Shown here in pieces: positions 17,513-25,937 of a DNA stretch of 64,000 bases. The notes below the pieces were generated by a model. The model saw only the letters and a program-made list of their open reading frames with translations. It did not search any database and was not told the DNA's origin. The stretch lies in the NCBI RefSeq assembly GCF_026314295.1, contig NZ_CP111108.1, positions 1,984,001-2,048,000 of the forward strand, written 5' to 3'. This stretch comes from Caproicibacterium sp. BJN0003 (GTDB lineage: Bacteria > Bacillota > Clostridia > Oscillospirales > Acutalibacteraceae). A program made the position numbers and the translations under genes. Position 1 is the first letter of the stretch; every line of letters begins with the position of its first letter.

Positions 17513-17551
17513 AGCCGAATACTTTTCATCTTTTTGGAAAAGTGTTCGGCT
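17513..17551 (-). terminator. Leftward terminator-like hairpin upstream of the -24/-12 promoter
   Basis: A 15-bp stem (17513-17527 with 17537-17551, core AGCCGAATACTTTTC, a few G-U pairs) is followed by a T-run in the leftward direction. No leftward gene lies upstream of it. It may insulate the operon from stray leftward transcription so that only the sigma-54 promoter drives it, or it may end an untranslated leftward RNA. Confidence 0.6.
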
Positions 17552-17725
17552 AAAAATTTTATTCAAATTACAACTGCAAATCTTATCTTATAAAGATATT
17601 TTTTCTAAATCCTAACGTCTTCCTTTTTCGTTCTCTTTTATTGATTGCTCTGTAAAAAAATTTTTAATGTTTTTTATGGCTATTTTTATCAAGCTCTAAA
17701 AAGGCGAAAAATCTCTTCATAAAAT

Positions 17726-17766
17726 GTGCATACTTCACTTTTTATGTGAAGCGTGCACGTTGCACA
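17726..17766. promoter_or_regulatory. Candidate activator-binding enhancer (three GTG-N7-CAC dyads)
   Basis: Three 13-bp elements of form GTG-N7-CAC occur at 17726-17738, 17746-17758 and 17754-17766, the last two overlapping. The first two are also near-inverted copies of each other (GTGCA..CTTCAC / GTGAAG..TGCAC). The cluster lies about 230-265 bp upstream of the rightward and 285-320 bp upstream of the leftward -24/-12 promoter, a normal enhancer distance for sigma-54 activators. A further GTGCAC occurs at 17840-17845. Binding by the nearby PAS-AAA-Fis protein is inferred. Confidence 0.6.
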
Positions 17767-17964
17767 TTTCACATTTTATATTTTTATACAATTGTTTTTT
17801 AAAATATTGTGTATTTTAACGAATGTTCTTTTTAAAAAAGTGCACAATTATTTTTTAAATTTTTGTATAGTGTAAAAATTTATCTTCCAGGTTTTTTCTA
17901 AAAAGCCGCTGTTTTCCCGGATTCTTTCAAAAAACAAATCTTTTTTCTCCCTTTTTCGCAATAA

Positions 17965-17982
17965 TTGGCACGGATATTGCTT
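17965..17982 (+). promoter_or_regulatory. Sigma-54 (-24/-12) promoter of the thiolase operon
   Basis: TTGGCACG-GATA-TTGCTT matches the sigma-54 consensus perfectly, with GG (17967-17968) and GC (17979-17980) 12 positions apart. The predicted start near 17992 gives a 5' leader of about 70 nt before the thiolase gene. Confidence 0.88.
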
Positions 17983-18060
17983 GTTCTGTTTAGTGACGTG
18001 ACCAATTAAGCAGTGATTCGAAAATCCATATTTTTATTTTCTGAAGGGAGTCATCAATAA

Positions 18061-19254
18061 ATGGAAAAAGAAAACGTTTATATCATGGGAGCCGTCCGTA
18101 CAGCAATCGGTAAATACGGTGGATCTCTCAAAAGTGTTCCTGCTCATCAAATGGGAGCCGCCATTATTAAGGAAGTTTTAAAACGTGCAAATGTTACAGG
18201 TGATATGGTCGACGGTGTTGTTTTAGGAGAGGTTCGTCAAAGCACCGAGGCTTCTAATATTGCAAGATGTGCTGCTTTGGAAGCTGGTCTTCCGGAAACA
18301 GTCCCTGGATTCACCGTAAATCGGTTGTGTGCTTCTGCAATGCAGGCCATTTACAGCGGCAGTCTTCTCATCTGGCATGGCGATGCAGATGTAATGATTA
18401 CCGGCGGCACCGAAAACATGAGCCGCGCACCCCATTATCTTAGAAATGAACGCTGGGGAAACGGTCCTCTTACCCTTATTGATTCCAATATTGAGGGCGG
18501 CACAACCGACCAGCCTTACAGTATTTATGGTAGCGATCTCAGCATGCCAAAAACTGCTGAAAACGTCGCAGAGCAGTTCCACATCTCCCGTGAGGAGCAG
18601 GATAAATTCTCTGTAGAAAGCCAGCGTCGTGCAGCCGTCGCAATTGAAAAGGGATACTTTAAGGATGAAATTCTTCCGCTGGAAATTAAAGAAAAGAAAC
18701 GTACTTTCATCTTTGATACCGATGAATTCCCCCGCCCTGGAACTACAATGGAAATTCTTTCGAAGCTTCGTCCAATTGTAAAGCCAGACGGAACAGTTAC
18801 TGCAGGCAACTCCTGCGGACGTAACGATGGTGCAGCTGCTCTGGTTCTTATGTCCGAAAAGAAAGTAAAAGAAACCGGCCTCAAGCCGCTCGCAAGAATC
18901 GTTGATATTACAGGTGCTGCGCTTGATCCTAAAATCATGGGATATGGACCGGTCATTTCCACCCGCAAAATCATGAAACGTACCGGCATGACAGTCGATC
19001 AGTTTGATCAGATAGAGCTTAACGAAGCATTCGCTTCTCAGTCAGTCGCCTGCATCCGCGATTTGGGACTTGATCCTGAAAAAGTAAATATCAACGGCGG
19101 TGCAATTGCTCTTGGTCATCCGCTCGGCTGCACCGGTGCCCGTTTGATTGTCACCCTGCTGCACAACCTGCAGAGAACCAATGGCCGTTATGGTCTTGCT
19201 ACTCTCTGCATCGGCGGCGGACAGTCCATGGCAACCATCATCGAAAGACTTTAA
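18061..19254 (+). CDS. Acetyl-CoA acetyltransferase (thiolase)
   Basis: 397 residues, preceded by GAAGGGAG. The nucleophilic cysteine is Cys90 in N-R-L-C-A-S-A-M. The other active-site blocks are N-E-A-F-A-S-Q, G-G-A-I-A-L-G-H-P-L-G-C-T-G-A-R with the catalytic His, and C-I-G-G-G-Q near the end with the second Cys. Thiolases interconvert two acyl-CoAs and 3-oxoacyl-CoA. In this context the degradative direction, cleavage of 3-oxoacyl-CoA to acetyl-CoA plus a shorter acyl-CoA, fits best. The fold is the biosynthetic-type short thiolase, so acetoacetyl-CoA is a plausible substrate. It is the first gene after a perfect sigma-54 promoter. Confidence 0.93.
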   Translation: MEKENVYIMGAVRTAIGKYGGSLKSVPAHQMGAAIIKEVLKRANVTGDMVDGVVLGEVRQSTEASNIARCAALEAGLPETVPGFTVNRLCASAMQAIYSGSLLIWHGDADVMITGGTENMSRAPHYLRNERWGNGPLTLIDSNIEGGTTDQPYSIYGSDLSMPKTAENVAEQFHISREEQDKFSVESQRRAAVAIEKGYFKDEILPLEIKEKKRTFIFDTDEFPRPGTTMEILSKLRPIVKPDGTVTAGNSCGRNDGAAALVLMSEKKVKETGLKPLARIVDITGAALDPKIMGYGPVISTRKIMKRTGMTVDQFDQIELNEAFASQSVACIRDLGLDPEKVNINGGAIALGHPLGCTGARLIVTLLHNLQRTNGRYGLATLCIGGGQSMATIIERL

Positions 19255-19291
19255 TGAAAGAATATATTAAAAAATAGTGAGGTGTATCCAT

Positions 19292-20185
19292 ATGACTATT
19301 GATCAGATAAAAACAGTGGTTGTAATTGGTGCAGGCGCCATGGGGCAGCAGATTGCTATGAATACTGCTCTCAATGGACGTGCAAAAAATTATAAGATTA
19401 TTATCTGTGATTCCTTCCCAAGTGCTGTAGAAAAAGCACAAAAATGGGCCGCAGAATATCTGAAAGGCCGCGTTGCAAAATGTCGTATCACTCAGGAAGA
19501 GTGTGATCAAATCAGCGAAAATCTTTCCTTCTCCAATGATGTGAATGCTTCTGCAGCAAAAGCAGATTTCATCATTGAAGCCATCATCGAAGATTTGAAG
19601 ATTAAGCGCGAACTTTTCCAGAGAATCAGCAAGCTCTGCAAACCCGACACTATTATCGGTACCAACAGTTCCAACATGGTTAGTTCCAAATTTGCCGATG
19701 TTACCACCAATCCGGAACGTCTTTTAAATGTTCATTATTTCAATCCCGCTTTGGTCATGAAGCTGGTAGAAATTGTTCGCGGACCACATACTTCTGAAAA
19801 TACCATTCAAACTGCAAAGGCCTTCGCAGCAAGCACCGGAAAATCTCCGATTATCATTAACAAAGAAATTCCTGGATTTGTTGCAAACCGTATCAACGCA
19901 GCTGTTACCCATGAAGCCTGCTCTCTTTTAGAAAAAGGAATTGCTTCTGTTGAAGACATTGACACTGCCTGCGAAAAAGGACTCAACTACCCGATGGGGC
20001 CCTTTAAACTGATGGATTTGACCGGCATTGATGTCAACTATTATGTCCGCCGCGATCGCTACGCCGAGAGCGGAGACGAATACGATAAGCCCAGCCCGCT
20101 TGTCGTTGAAAAGTTCAAAAAAGGTGAGTTTGGAAGAAAAACCGGAAAAGGCTGGTATGATTACACAAACCAATCAAAAAAATAA
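19292..20185 (+). CDS. hbd: 3-hydroxyacyl-CoA dehydrogenase (3-hydroxybutyryl-CoA dehydrogenase type)
   Basis: 297 residues. The start at 19292 is chosen for its AGGTG site and because the fold begins directly after it. The N-terminal NAD-binding motif is G-A-G-A-M-G-Q-Q. The catalytic His-Glu region appears as N-V-H-Y-F-N-P followed by V-E-I-V, then G-F-V-A-N-R-I-N and the C-terminal helical domain ending R-K-T-G-K-G-W-Y-D-Y. It should oxidise 3-hydroxyacyl-CoA to 3-oxoacyl-CoA with NAD(P)+. It lies 37 bp after the thiolase gene in the same operon and links the hydratase and thiolase steps. Confidence 0.92.
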   Translation: MTIDQIKTVVVIGAGAMGQQIAMNTALNGRAKNYKIIICDSFPSAVEKAQKWAAEYLKGRVAKCRITQEECDQISENLSFSNDVNASAAKADFIIEAIIEDLKIKRELFQRISKLCKPDTIIGTNSSNMVSSKFADVTTNPERLLNVHYFNPALVMKLVEIVRGPHTSENTIQTAKAFAASTGKSPIIINKEIPGFVANRINAAVTHEACSLLEKGIASVEDIDTACEKGLNYPMGPFKLMDLTGIDVNYYVRRDRYAESGDEYDKPSPLVVEKFKKGEFGRKTGKGWYDYTNQSKK

Positions 20186-20492
20186 TTTTATTTTGCAAAA
20201 AGGAATTATAATAGTTCCTTATTTACGCTAAGATAAAATGATTTTTAGAATATTCACTTGATAAACTGCCATTCCCAAGATGCTCAAAATGATTCTCATA
20301 TGATAAGTGCAAAGAAATTCGGACCATCTTTTCTTACATATGAAACATTTTCGCTGTAGACACATTAAAAGCTTAGAATTCAATTTTCAGAATCAAATTG
20401 CAATTAATGAATCTCTTATCAACTCCAAAAGTGCTTTTATTAAAAATGCAACAATAAAAATTAATTCCCCATTTTATGAGAGGTGAATGTAA
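20186..20492. other. Intergenic gap between dehydrogenase and carrier genes
   Basis: The 307 bp are AT-rich. A small hairpin (20200-20208 with 20212-20220, AAGGAATTA/TAGTTCCTT) lies just after the dehydrogenase gene but lacks a U-run. I see no -24/-12 element and no convincing sigma-70 promoter or ORF, so whether the carrier gene is co-transcribed with the thiolase operon is open. Confidence 0.5.
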
Positions 20493-21821
20493 ATGGCATC
20501 AAGTACTATTGCAATCATTATCACTGTCATTACAATGATCATTTTTATGATCGACAAATTACCTATGAGTGTAACTGCCTGCCTTTGTGCATTGGCAATG
20601 GGCATTGCGCTCCCTGAGATGAAACTGTCTCAAATTTATTCCGGATTCGGCGGCAGCTCTATTGTCATGGTTGCCGGCATGATGATTGTCGGCGACGCAC
20701 TATTTCAAACCGGCATTGCACAACGTCTGGGCGCCAAAATCGGCAAGTTGAAAATTGCTCAGAATGAAAAATGGTTTATCGTTTTGATTGTTATCATTTG
20801 CACGATTATGTCCGCATTTATGAGCAACTCCGGCTGTATTGCCATGTGGATGCCGATTATTGCAGCTGTCGCTGCCGGCTCCAACGGAAAAATCCGTTCC
20901 AAGATGGTGATTATGCCTGCCGGTATCGCCTGCATCGTCGGCGGCGGTTCCACTCTGACTGGTTCTGTTTCTCAGGTAACTGCAAACTCTATCTTGATGG
21001 GAACTGCTGGCTATGAAGCTGGAATGGGCGTCTTTGATATGACCCGTGTCATGTGGTCAGTCTGTATCGTTCAAGTCCTTTTCTGGGCTACTATTGGCTA
21101 TCCAATTTTGAAAAAAGTTCTCAAACCAGAAAGCCCAGATTTTGACAAAGGCAATTCCTTTGCAGAAGCTTCTGCTAGTCTCGATATGAGCGAGTTTAAC
21201 AAGATTCCAAAATGGAAGGGAACCATGTCTCTTGTTGTCATGGCGTTTTGTGTTATTGCCTTTATTCTGAGCGGATTTAAGCCTTTCAATAAATATTTGG
21301 ATATTGCAGATATTGCTATGATTGGCTCTATGATTTTGTTTGTCACAAGAACAATTTCTGTTAAAAAAACACTTGCCAGCATGGATTGGAACATTCTAAT
21401 TATGGTTGGCGCAATTACCGCTTTAGGTACTGGCCTTGATGTTTCCGGCGGCGGCAAAGTTATTGCAGATGCAATTCTTGGTCTGTTTGGTGGAGCATCT
21501 GCTTCTGTCACAATCCTTATGGTAGTTCTAGTCGTTCTCTCCAGTGTCCTTACAAACTTTATGCAGAACGGCGGTGTTGCCGCAATGCTGACTCCTATTT
21601 ATATTTCTTTGGCTCTAAGCCTTGGAATTAGTCCACTCCCGTTCGTTATTGCAATCGGCATCACCACGAACCTTGCAATCTGCACTCCTATCGGTACTGC
21701 TGTGAACATGCAGATCCTGCCGGCAGGCTACAAGTTCAGCGATTATGTAAAGATTGGCGGACCGCTCTTCATTATCATGGTTGCTATGGTTGCCGTTCTT
21801 TGTCCTCTGATTTTATTCTAA
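20493..21821 (+). CDS. SLC13/DASS-type (ArsB/CitM fold) anion:sodium symporter
   Basis: 442 residues, with GAGAGGTG ahead of the ATG. The protein is almost entirely hydrophobic, with about 11-12 predicted membrane helices in two inverted repeats. The first half shows N-S-G-C-I-A-M-W-M-P and the second half N-F-M-Q-N-G-G-V-A-A-M plus T-N-L-A-I-C-T-P-I-G-T-A, resembling the paired Ser-Asn-Thr substrate/Na+ motifs of this superfamily. Members move di- and tricarboxylates or related organic anions into the cell. Placed after the thiolase and dehydrogenase genes, it is the probable uptake system for the acid broken down by the cluster. A second, different member lies at 61932-63185. Confidence 0.82.
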   Translation: MASSTIAIIITVITMIIFMIDKLPMSVTACLCALAMGIALPEMKLSQIYSGFGGSSIVMVAGMMIVGDALFQTGIAQRLGAKIGKLKIAQNEKWFIVLIVIICTIMSAFMSNSGCIAMWMPIIAAVAAGSNGKIRSKMVIMPAGIACIVGGGSTLTGSVSQVTANSILMGTAGYEAGMGVFDMTRVMWSVCIVQVLFWATIGYPILKKVLKPESPDFDKGNSFAEASASLDMSEFNKIPKWKGTMSLVVMAFCVIAFILSGFKPFNKYLDIADIAMIGSMILFVTRTISVKKTLASMDWNILIMVGAITALGTGLDVSGGGKVIADAILGLFGGASASVTILMVVLVVLSSVLTNFMQNGGVAAMLTPIYISLALSLGISPLPFVIAIGITTNLAICTPIGTAVNMQILPAGYKFSDYVKIGGPLFIIMVAMVAVLCPLILF

Positions 21822-22051
21822 TCTTTCTCCTGATTCTGAAAATAGAAAAAATATTTTTCGAAATTTGTGTCTATAAAAACTCTTTGATTATGTCTTACTG
21901 ACCGATTAGAAAATCTAAAAGTCCTCACTTTAGCACCTTACACTTCTTTAGCTTTGTTCTCCTCCTACCACAAAAGGGTACAACTGAACGTGTAAAAATT
22001 TGATTTTACTTTTTAGAATGGTCAGTGTTTTGTTTTTATTTCTCTCCCTAA

Positions 22052-22097
22052 AGCAAATGCCATTTTTGCACAATGAAGTGCAAGAATGGCATTTGCT
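22052..22097 (+). terminator. Long hairpin, probable terminator after the rightward operon
   Basis: Nineteen-base arms (22052-22070 with 22079-22097, core AGCAAATGCCAT) pair almost perfectly around an 8-nt loop. TCCTTTTTTA follows four bases later. The 230 bp between the carrier stop codon and this hairpin show no gene. Confidence 0.6.
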
Positions 22098-22118
22098 ATG
22101 TCCTTTTTTACCTCTTAT

Positions 22119-22169
22119 AAGAAATGAAGTCTGCGGCATCAAAATTTGATTCTGCAGACTTCATTTCTT
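22119..22169 (+). terminator. Second long hairpin downstream of the rightward operon
   Basis: Perfect 16-bp arms (22119-22134 with 22154-22169, AAGAAATGAAGTCTGC) enclose a smaller palindrome ATCAAAATTTGAT. The structure is followed by TATTTTG. It may act as a tandem terminator with the preceding hairpin. Confidence 0.5.
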
Positions 22170-22579
22170 TATTTTGTTTCAAAGGGATCACTTTAACATC
22201 TAAAGGCTTTCTAATAAACAAAACAGGATAAAGCAATCACCCCTTATCCCTCTATTAGATCATTCCCATGAGCTTGTAATTCAAAGTGCCTTAATCATGA
22301 TTATCACAAACAACCAGCGAGTAAAAGCATGGTGTAGCCCCTCTCCTATGTATTCTTATGGGATTCAAAAAAGTGCTATTTGTCTTGCAATACTGATTTA
22401 CCCAAAACGATCTTACTATGCCTTTAAAATTCATGACACTGTGAACTTCTACTCAAAAACTCGTTGTTCTATTTTTTGAGTTGTTTTTGTCTTTTTAAGC
22501 TTTTTTAAGCCTTGACCAATACCATATTTTCTGCGTTATTGGTGTCATAAAAATTCCACAAAACTTTTCAATATTAAAA
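22170..22579. other. Intergenic region without recognisable genes
   Basis: About 410 bp of AT-rich sequence lie between the tandem hairpins and the ribosomal-operon terminator. The only open frame of note (22297-22479) lacks a ribosome binding site and resembles nothing I know. I see no RNA gene. Confidence 0.5.
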
Positions 22580-22611
22580 AAATCCCTTCGGAAATTTTTC
22601 CGAAGGGATTT
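22580..22611 (-). terminator. Terminator of the S10-spc-alpha supercluster
   Basis: A perfect 15-bp stem (22580-22594 with 22597-22611, core ATCCCTTCGGAAA) is followed in the leftward direction by a T-run. It lies 22 bp beyond the rplQ stop codon. Confidence 0.9.
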
Positions 22612-22633
22612 CATGTTTATAAAAGCAAAACGC

Positions 22634-22975
22634 TCAGAGCAGCTCGATAATGGCCATCTCTGCGGCATCGCCGCGGCGAGGTCCGAGTTTTGTGATCCGG
22701 CAATATCCGCCGTTACGCTCCGCATACTTTGGAGCGATCTCGGTGAACAATTTATTCACGACATCCTCCTTGGTCACGAAACCTAATACGAGACGCCGAT
22801 TATGAAGATTATCTTCCTTGGCGACCGTGATCATTTTTTCTGCCATGGCGCGAACGTCTTTGGCACGGGAGACTGTCGTCTCGATCTTTCCATTTTCTAA
22901 CAGAAAGGTCACCATTGCGCGCAGCATAGCTGTTCTGCTATCAGTAGCTCTTCCGAGCTTTCTGGTTCCTGGCAT
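22634..22975 (-). CDS. rplQ: 50S ribosomal protein L17
   Basis: 113 residues, with the typical L17 start P-G-T-R-K-L-G-R and internal [15 protein letters not shown]. It is slightly shorter than many L17 proteins and lacks a C-terminal extension. It is the last gene of the leftward ribosomal supercluster, 40 bp after rpoA, as in most bacteria. Confidence 0.97.
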   Translation of the reverse strand: MPGTRKLGRATDSRTAMLRAMVTFLLENGKIETTVSRAKDVRAMAEKMITVAKEDNLHNRRLVLGFVTKEDVVNKLFTEIAPKYAERNGGYCRITKLGPRRGDAAEMAIIELL

Positions 22976-23015
22976 CGATTATCACTCCTTTGACACTGTC
23001 TAGGGATAAGGACCC

Positions 23016-23969
23016 TTATTCGTCGTCCTTACGCAGATTGAAACCTAGAGAAGCCATCTTCCAGACGACTTCTTCCAGAGATTTACGTCCGAGGTTGCGC
23101 ACCTTCATCATGTCCTCTTCGGACTTATTGATCAGGTCGCCGACGGTGTTGATGCCCGCACGCTTCAGGCAATTAAAGGAACGGACGGACAAATCCAATT
23201 CCTCGATCGTCATCTCCAGAATCTTCTCTTTGCCCTTATCGTCCTTTTCCACCATGATCTCTGTATTGCTGCCACTGTCGGACAGATTTACAAATAAATT
23301 CAGGTGTTCCGTCAGGACTTTTGCGGCCAGAGAAATTGCTTCCTGAGCGCCGATAACGCCGTTGGTCCACACTTCAAGGGTCAGTTTATCGAAATCGATG
23401 CTCTGCCCCACACGGGTGGGCTCTACGTTAAAGTTCACCTTAGAAACAGGGGTATAAATAGAATCTACCGGCAATTCGCCGATTGCAATATTCGTCATAT
23501 TCTGCTTATTCCGCTCTGCAGGCACATAGCCGCGGCCATGATCCAGCGTCAACTCCATCTGAAGTTTAGCGCCTTCTCCCAGAGTAGCAATATGCAGTTC
23601 CGGATTCAAAATCTCTACTTCACTGTCACATTTAATAGAATCGGCAGTTACTTCGCAGGGACCTTCTGCAGAAATCTCAACAGTTTTGGATCCATCGCAA
23701 TGCAGCTTCGCAGTCAAATTCTTGATATTCAGCACGATTTCTGTAACGTCTTCTTTAATGCCCGGAATTGTGGAAAACTCATGAACAACTCCATCAATTT
23801 TAATTGACGTACATGCCACACCCGGCAGTGAAGACAAAAGCACTCGCCGAAGGCTATTGCCCAAGGTGGTACCGAAGCCGCGCTCTAACGGCTCTACAAC
23901 AAATCTGCCATAGGTGCCGTCTTCTTTTAGCTCTTCCGTTTGAATTTTGGGCTTTTCAATCTCGATCAT
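23016..23969 (-). CDS. rpoA: RNA polymerase alpha subunit
   Basis: 317 residues. The start at 23969 sits 7 nt after AGGAGG; an ATG two codons earlier is inside the spacing and less likely. The N-terminal assembly domain (about 1-230) contains [19 protein letters not shown] charged linker with D-D-K-G-K-E precedes the C-terminal domain (about 250-315), which has [16 protein letters not shown] and contacts UP elements and activators. It is placed between rpsD and rplQ as usual. Confidence 0.98.
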   Translation of the reverse strand: MIEIEKPKIQTEELKEDGTYGRFVVEPLERGFGTTLGNSLRRVLLSSLPGVACTSIKIDGVVHEFSTIPGIKEDVTEIVLNIKNLTAKLHCDGSKTVEISAEGPCEVTADSIKCDSEVEILNPELHIATLGEGAKLQMELTLDHGRGYVPAERNKQNMTNIAIGELPVDSIYTPVSKVNFNVEPTRVGQSIDFDKLTLEVWTNGVIGAQEAISLAAKVLTEHLNLFVNLSDSGSNTEIMVEKDDKGKEKILEMTIEELDLSVRSFNCLKRAGINTVGDLINKSEEDMMKVRNLGRKSLEEVVWKMASLGFNLRKDDE

Positions 23970-24037
23970 TAGCAACCTCCTTAAGACTCTAGCGGGAAAA
24001 CTCTGCTATCGTAATACATCCTTCCAGAGGAAACGGA

Positions 24038-24664
24038 TTATTTGGAGTAGAACTCGACGATAAGAGTTTCATCAACAGGAAGGTCGATTTCTTCTCTTGT
24101 CGGTTTTGCGATGATCTTTCCGGAGAAATTCTCATTGTTTTTCTCCAACCACTTTGGTGCCGGACGAGAAGCATTATCTTCCAGGTTTGCCTTGATCTTT
24201 TCACTCTGACGGCTCTTCTCCTGAATGGAAATTGCATCGCCAGGTTTTACCAGATAAGACGGAATATCTACACGGTGACCATTCACCTGAAAATGACCAT
24301 GAACGACCAGCTGACGGGCTTCTGCACGGGAATTAGCCCAGCCAAGACGATAGATCACGTTATCAAGGCGAGTCTCCAACAGAGAAAGCATGTTTTCACC
24401 GGCTTTACCCTGCATCTTAGTAGCCATCTCATAATAATTGTGGAACTGGCTCTCTAAAACGCCATAATAACGACGGGTTGCCTGCTTTGCACGCAGCTGC
24501 ATGCCATATTCACTGGTCTTATGGCGGCCCTGACCATGCTGGCCAGGAGCGTAGTTACGGCGATTGATTGCACATTTATCCGTATAGCAGCGCTGGCCTT
24601 TCAGAAAAAGCTTTTGGCCCTCTCTGCGGCAAAGCTTGCACACGGAATCGGTATATCTAGCCAT
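24038..24664 (-). CDS. rpsD: 30S ribosomal protein S4 (zinc-binding form)
   Basis: 208 residues. The N-terminus keeps the four-cysteine set C9-X2-C12-X13-C26-X4-C31, the zinc-containing 'C+' form of S4. An S4 RNA-binding domain (about 98-160) follows, with [11 protein letters not shown]4 nucleates 16S assembly and in several bacteria represses its own operon. It lies between rpsK and rpoA. Confidence 0.98.
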   Translation of the reverse strand: MARYTDSVCKLCRREGQKLFLKGQRCYTDKCAINRRNYAPGQHGQGRHKTSEYGMQLRAKQATRRYYGVLESQFHNYYEMATKMQGKAGENMLSLLETRLDNVIYRLGWANSRAEARQLVVHGHFQVNGHRVDIPSYLVKPGDAISIQEKSRQSEKIKANLEDNASRPAPKWLEKNNENFSGKIIAKPTREEIDLPVDETLIVEFYSK

Positions 24665-24697
24665 GGTATGATTGCACCTCCTGTATTGGTTTTGTTA

Positions 24698-25108
24698 CTA
24701 GACGCGTCTTCTTTTCGGCGGACGGCATCCATTATGCGGAATGGGGGTCACGTCTTTGATCATAGTGACCTCAAGTCCGGCGTTCTGAAGCGCACGGATT
24801 GCAGCCTCACGACCAGAGCCCGGTCCTTTAACAAAAACCTCTACTGCCTTCATTCCATGTTCCATTGCTGCTTTTGCGGCAGTCTCTGCTGCGGTCTGTG
24901 CTGCAAAAGGAGTGGATTTTCTGGAGCCGCGGAAACCCAGTTCTCCGGAGCTGGCCCAAGAAACCGCATTGCCCTGCGGATCGGTAATCGTCACAATTGT
25001 ATTGTTGAACGTGGACTGAATATGAACACAACCGTGATCAATATTTTTGCGCTCACGGCGTCTGCGAGTCGCTGCAACTTTTTTTGCTGTTGCTTTATTT
25101 GCTGCCAT
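24698..25108 (-). CDS. rpsK: 30S ribosomal protein S11
   Basis: 136 residues. A basic N-terminal tail ([17 protein letters not shown]) leads into the conserved [19 protein letters not shown]. It ends [13 protein letters not shown], the invariant S11 tail next to the mRNA path. It lies 15 bp after rpsM. Confidence 0.98.
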   Translation of the reverse strand: MAANKATAKKVAATRRRRERKNIDHGCVHIQSTFNNTIVTITDPQGNAVSWASSGELGFRGSRKSTPFAAQTAAETAAKAAMEHGMKAVEVFVKGPGSGREAAIRALQNAGLEVTMIKDVTPIPHNGCRPPKRRRV

Positions 25109-25123
25109 CGTTAAAATCCCTCC

Positions 25124-25492
25124 TTACTTTTTCTTGTTCGCCATGGTCTTGCGGGGACCTTTGCGTGTTCTTGCATTGGTCTTGGAACGCTGACCGCGCA
25201 CCGGCAAACCTTTGCAGTGACGCTGGCCACGGTAGGAACCAATTTCGATCAAGCGTTTGATGTCAAACGCAACGTCGCGGCGAAGATCGCCTTCCACGCG
25301 GCAGTTATGATCAATGTATTCTCTAAGCTTGGCTGCGTCGTCTTCCGTCAGATCGCGGACACGCAAATCGGGGTTCACACCGGTCGCCTTGCAAATATCA
25401 GAAGCGGTTTTGCGGCCGATTCCAAAAATGTAAGTCAGGGCGATTTCCACACGCTTATCTCTAGGCAAGTCGATACCTGCTATACGAGCCAT
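25124..25492 (-). CDS. rpsM: 30S ribosomal protein S13
   Basis: 122 residues. It starts [13 protein letters not shown] and includes the helix-two-turn-helix G-I-G-R-K-T-A. The tail is basic (R-T-R-K-G-P-R-K-T) and reaches the tRNA anticodon stems in the P site. It follows rpmJ with a gap of about 56 bp. Confidence 0.98.
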   Translation of the reverse strand: MARIAGIDLPRDKRVEIALTYIFGIGRKTASDICKATGVNPDLRVRDLTEDDAAKLREYIDHNCRVEGDLRRDVAFDIKRLIEIGSYRGQRHCKGLPVRGQRSKTNARTRKGPRKTMANKKK

Positions 25493-25548
25493 ACTGGTTG
25501 CACCTCCATATTTGATAGAAGCGTCATCTGAGACCGATTTCTAGTCTC

Positions 25549-25662
25549 TTAGCCCTGACGCTGTTTATGCTTCGGATTTTCGCAAATCACCATTACTTTA
25601 CCTTTACGTTTGATGATTTTGCATTTTTCACACATTTTTTTGACTGAAGGTCTTACTTTCAT
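25549..25662 (-). CDS. rpmJ: 50S ribosomal protein L36 (zinc form)
   Basis: A 37-residue gene read directly from the minus strand, starting [14 protein letters not shown] and ending HKQRQG. Zinc ligands Cys11, Cys14, Cys27 and His32 are all present. A GGGAGG-type site precedes the ATG. It lies between infA and rpsM, its normal place. Confidence 0.96.
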   Translation of the reverse strand: MKVRPSVKKMCEKCKIIKRKGKVMVICENPKHKQRQG

Positions 25663-25713
25663 CTGGGTAACCTCCCTTTATGCGAAAGTATATCGGTTTC
25701 CTTGGCGTCACTT

Positions 25714-25932
25714 TTATTTTGTACGCCATGTGATCCGGCCCTGTGTAAGATCATAAGGAGACAGTTCGAGAGTCACCTTATCCCCGGGCAGAATACGAAT
25801 AAAATTCATTCGTAATTTTCCGGAAATATGGGCCAGAATAATGTGGTGGTTCTGTAGTTCCACCTTGAACATCGCGTTCGGTAGGGCTTCCACCACAACG
25901 CCTTCGGTTTCAATTACGTCCTGTTTTGACAT
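25714..25932 (-). CDS. infA: Translation initiation factor IF-1
   Basis: 72 residues forming a single OB fold. The typical start is [12 protein letters not shown], with the RNA-binding segment [17 protein letters not shown] and the end [12 protein letters not shown]-1 binds the 30S A site with IF-2 and IF-3 at initiation. Five bases separate it from the KOW-domain gene. Confidence 0.97.
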   Translation of the reverse strand: MSKQDVIETEGVVVEALPNAMFKVELQNHHIILAHISGKLRMNFIRILPGDKVTLELSPYDLTQGRITWRTK

Positions 25933-25937
25933 GAGAG

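Noticed and set aside
20186-20492. A third sigma-54 promoter before the SLC13 carrier
   Set aside because: I looked for TGG-N9-TTGC spacing in this gap on the + strand and found none.
22297-22479. 60-codon rightward frame in the gap before rplQ
   Set aside because: No ribosome binding site, no recognisable domain and no neighbour with which it would form an operon.
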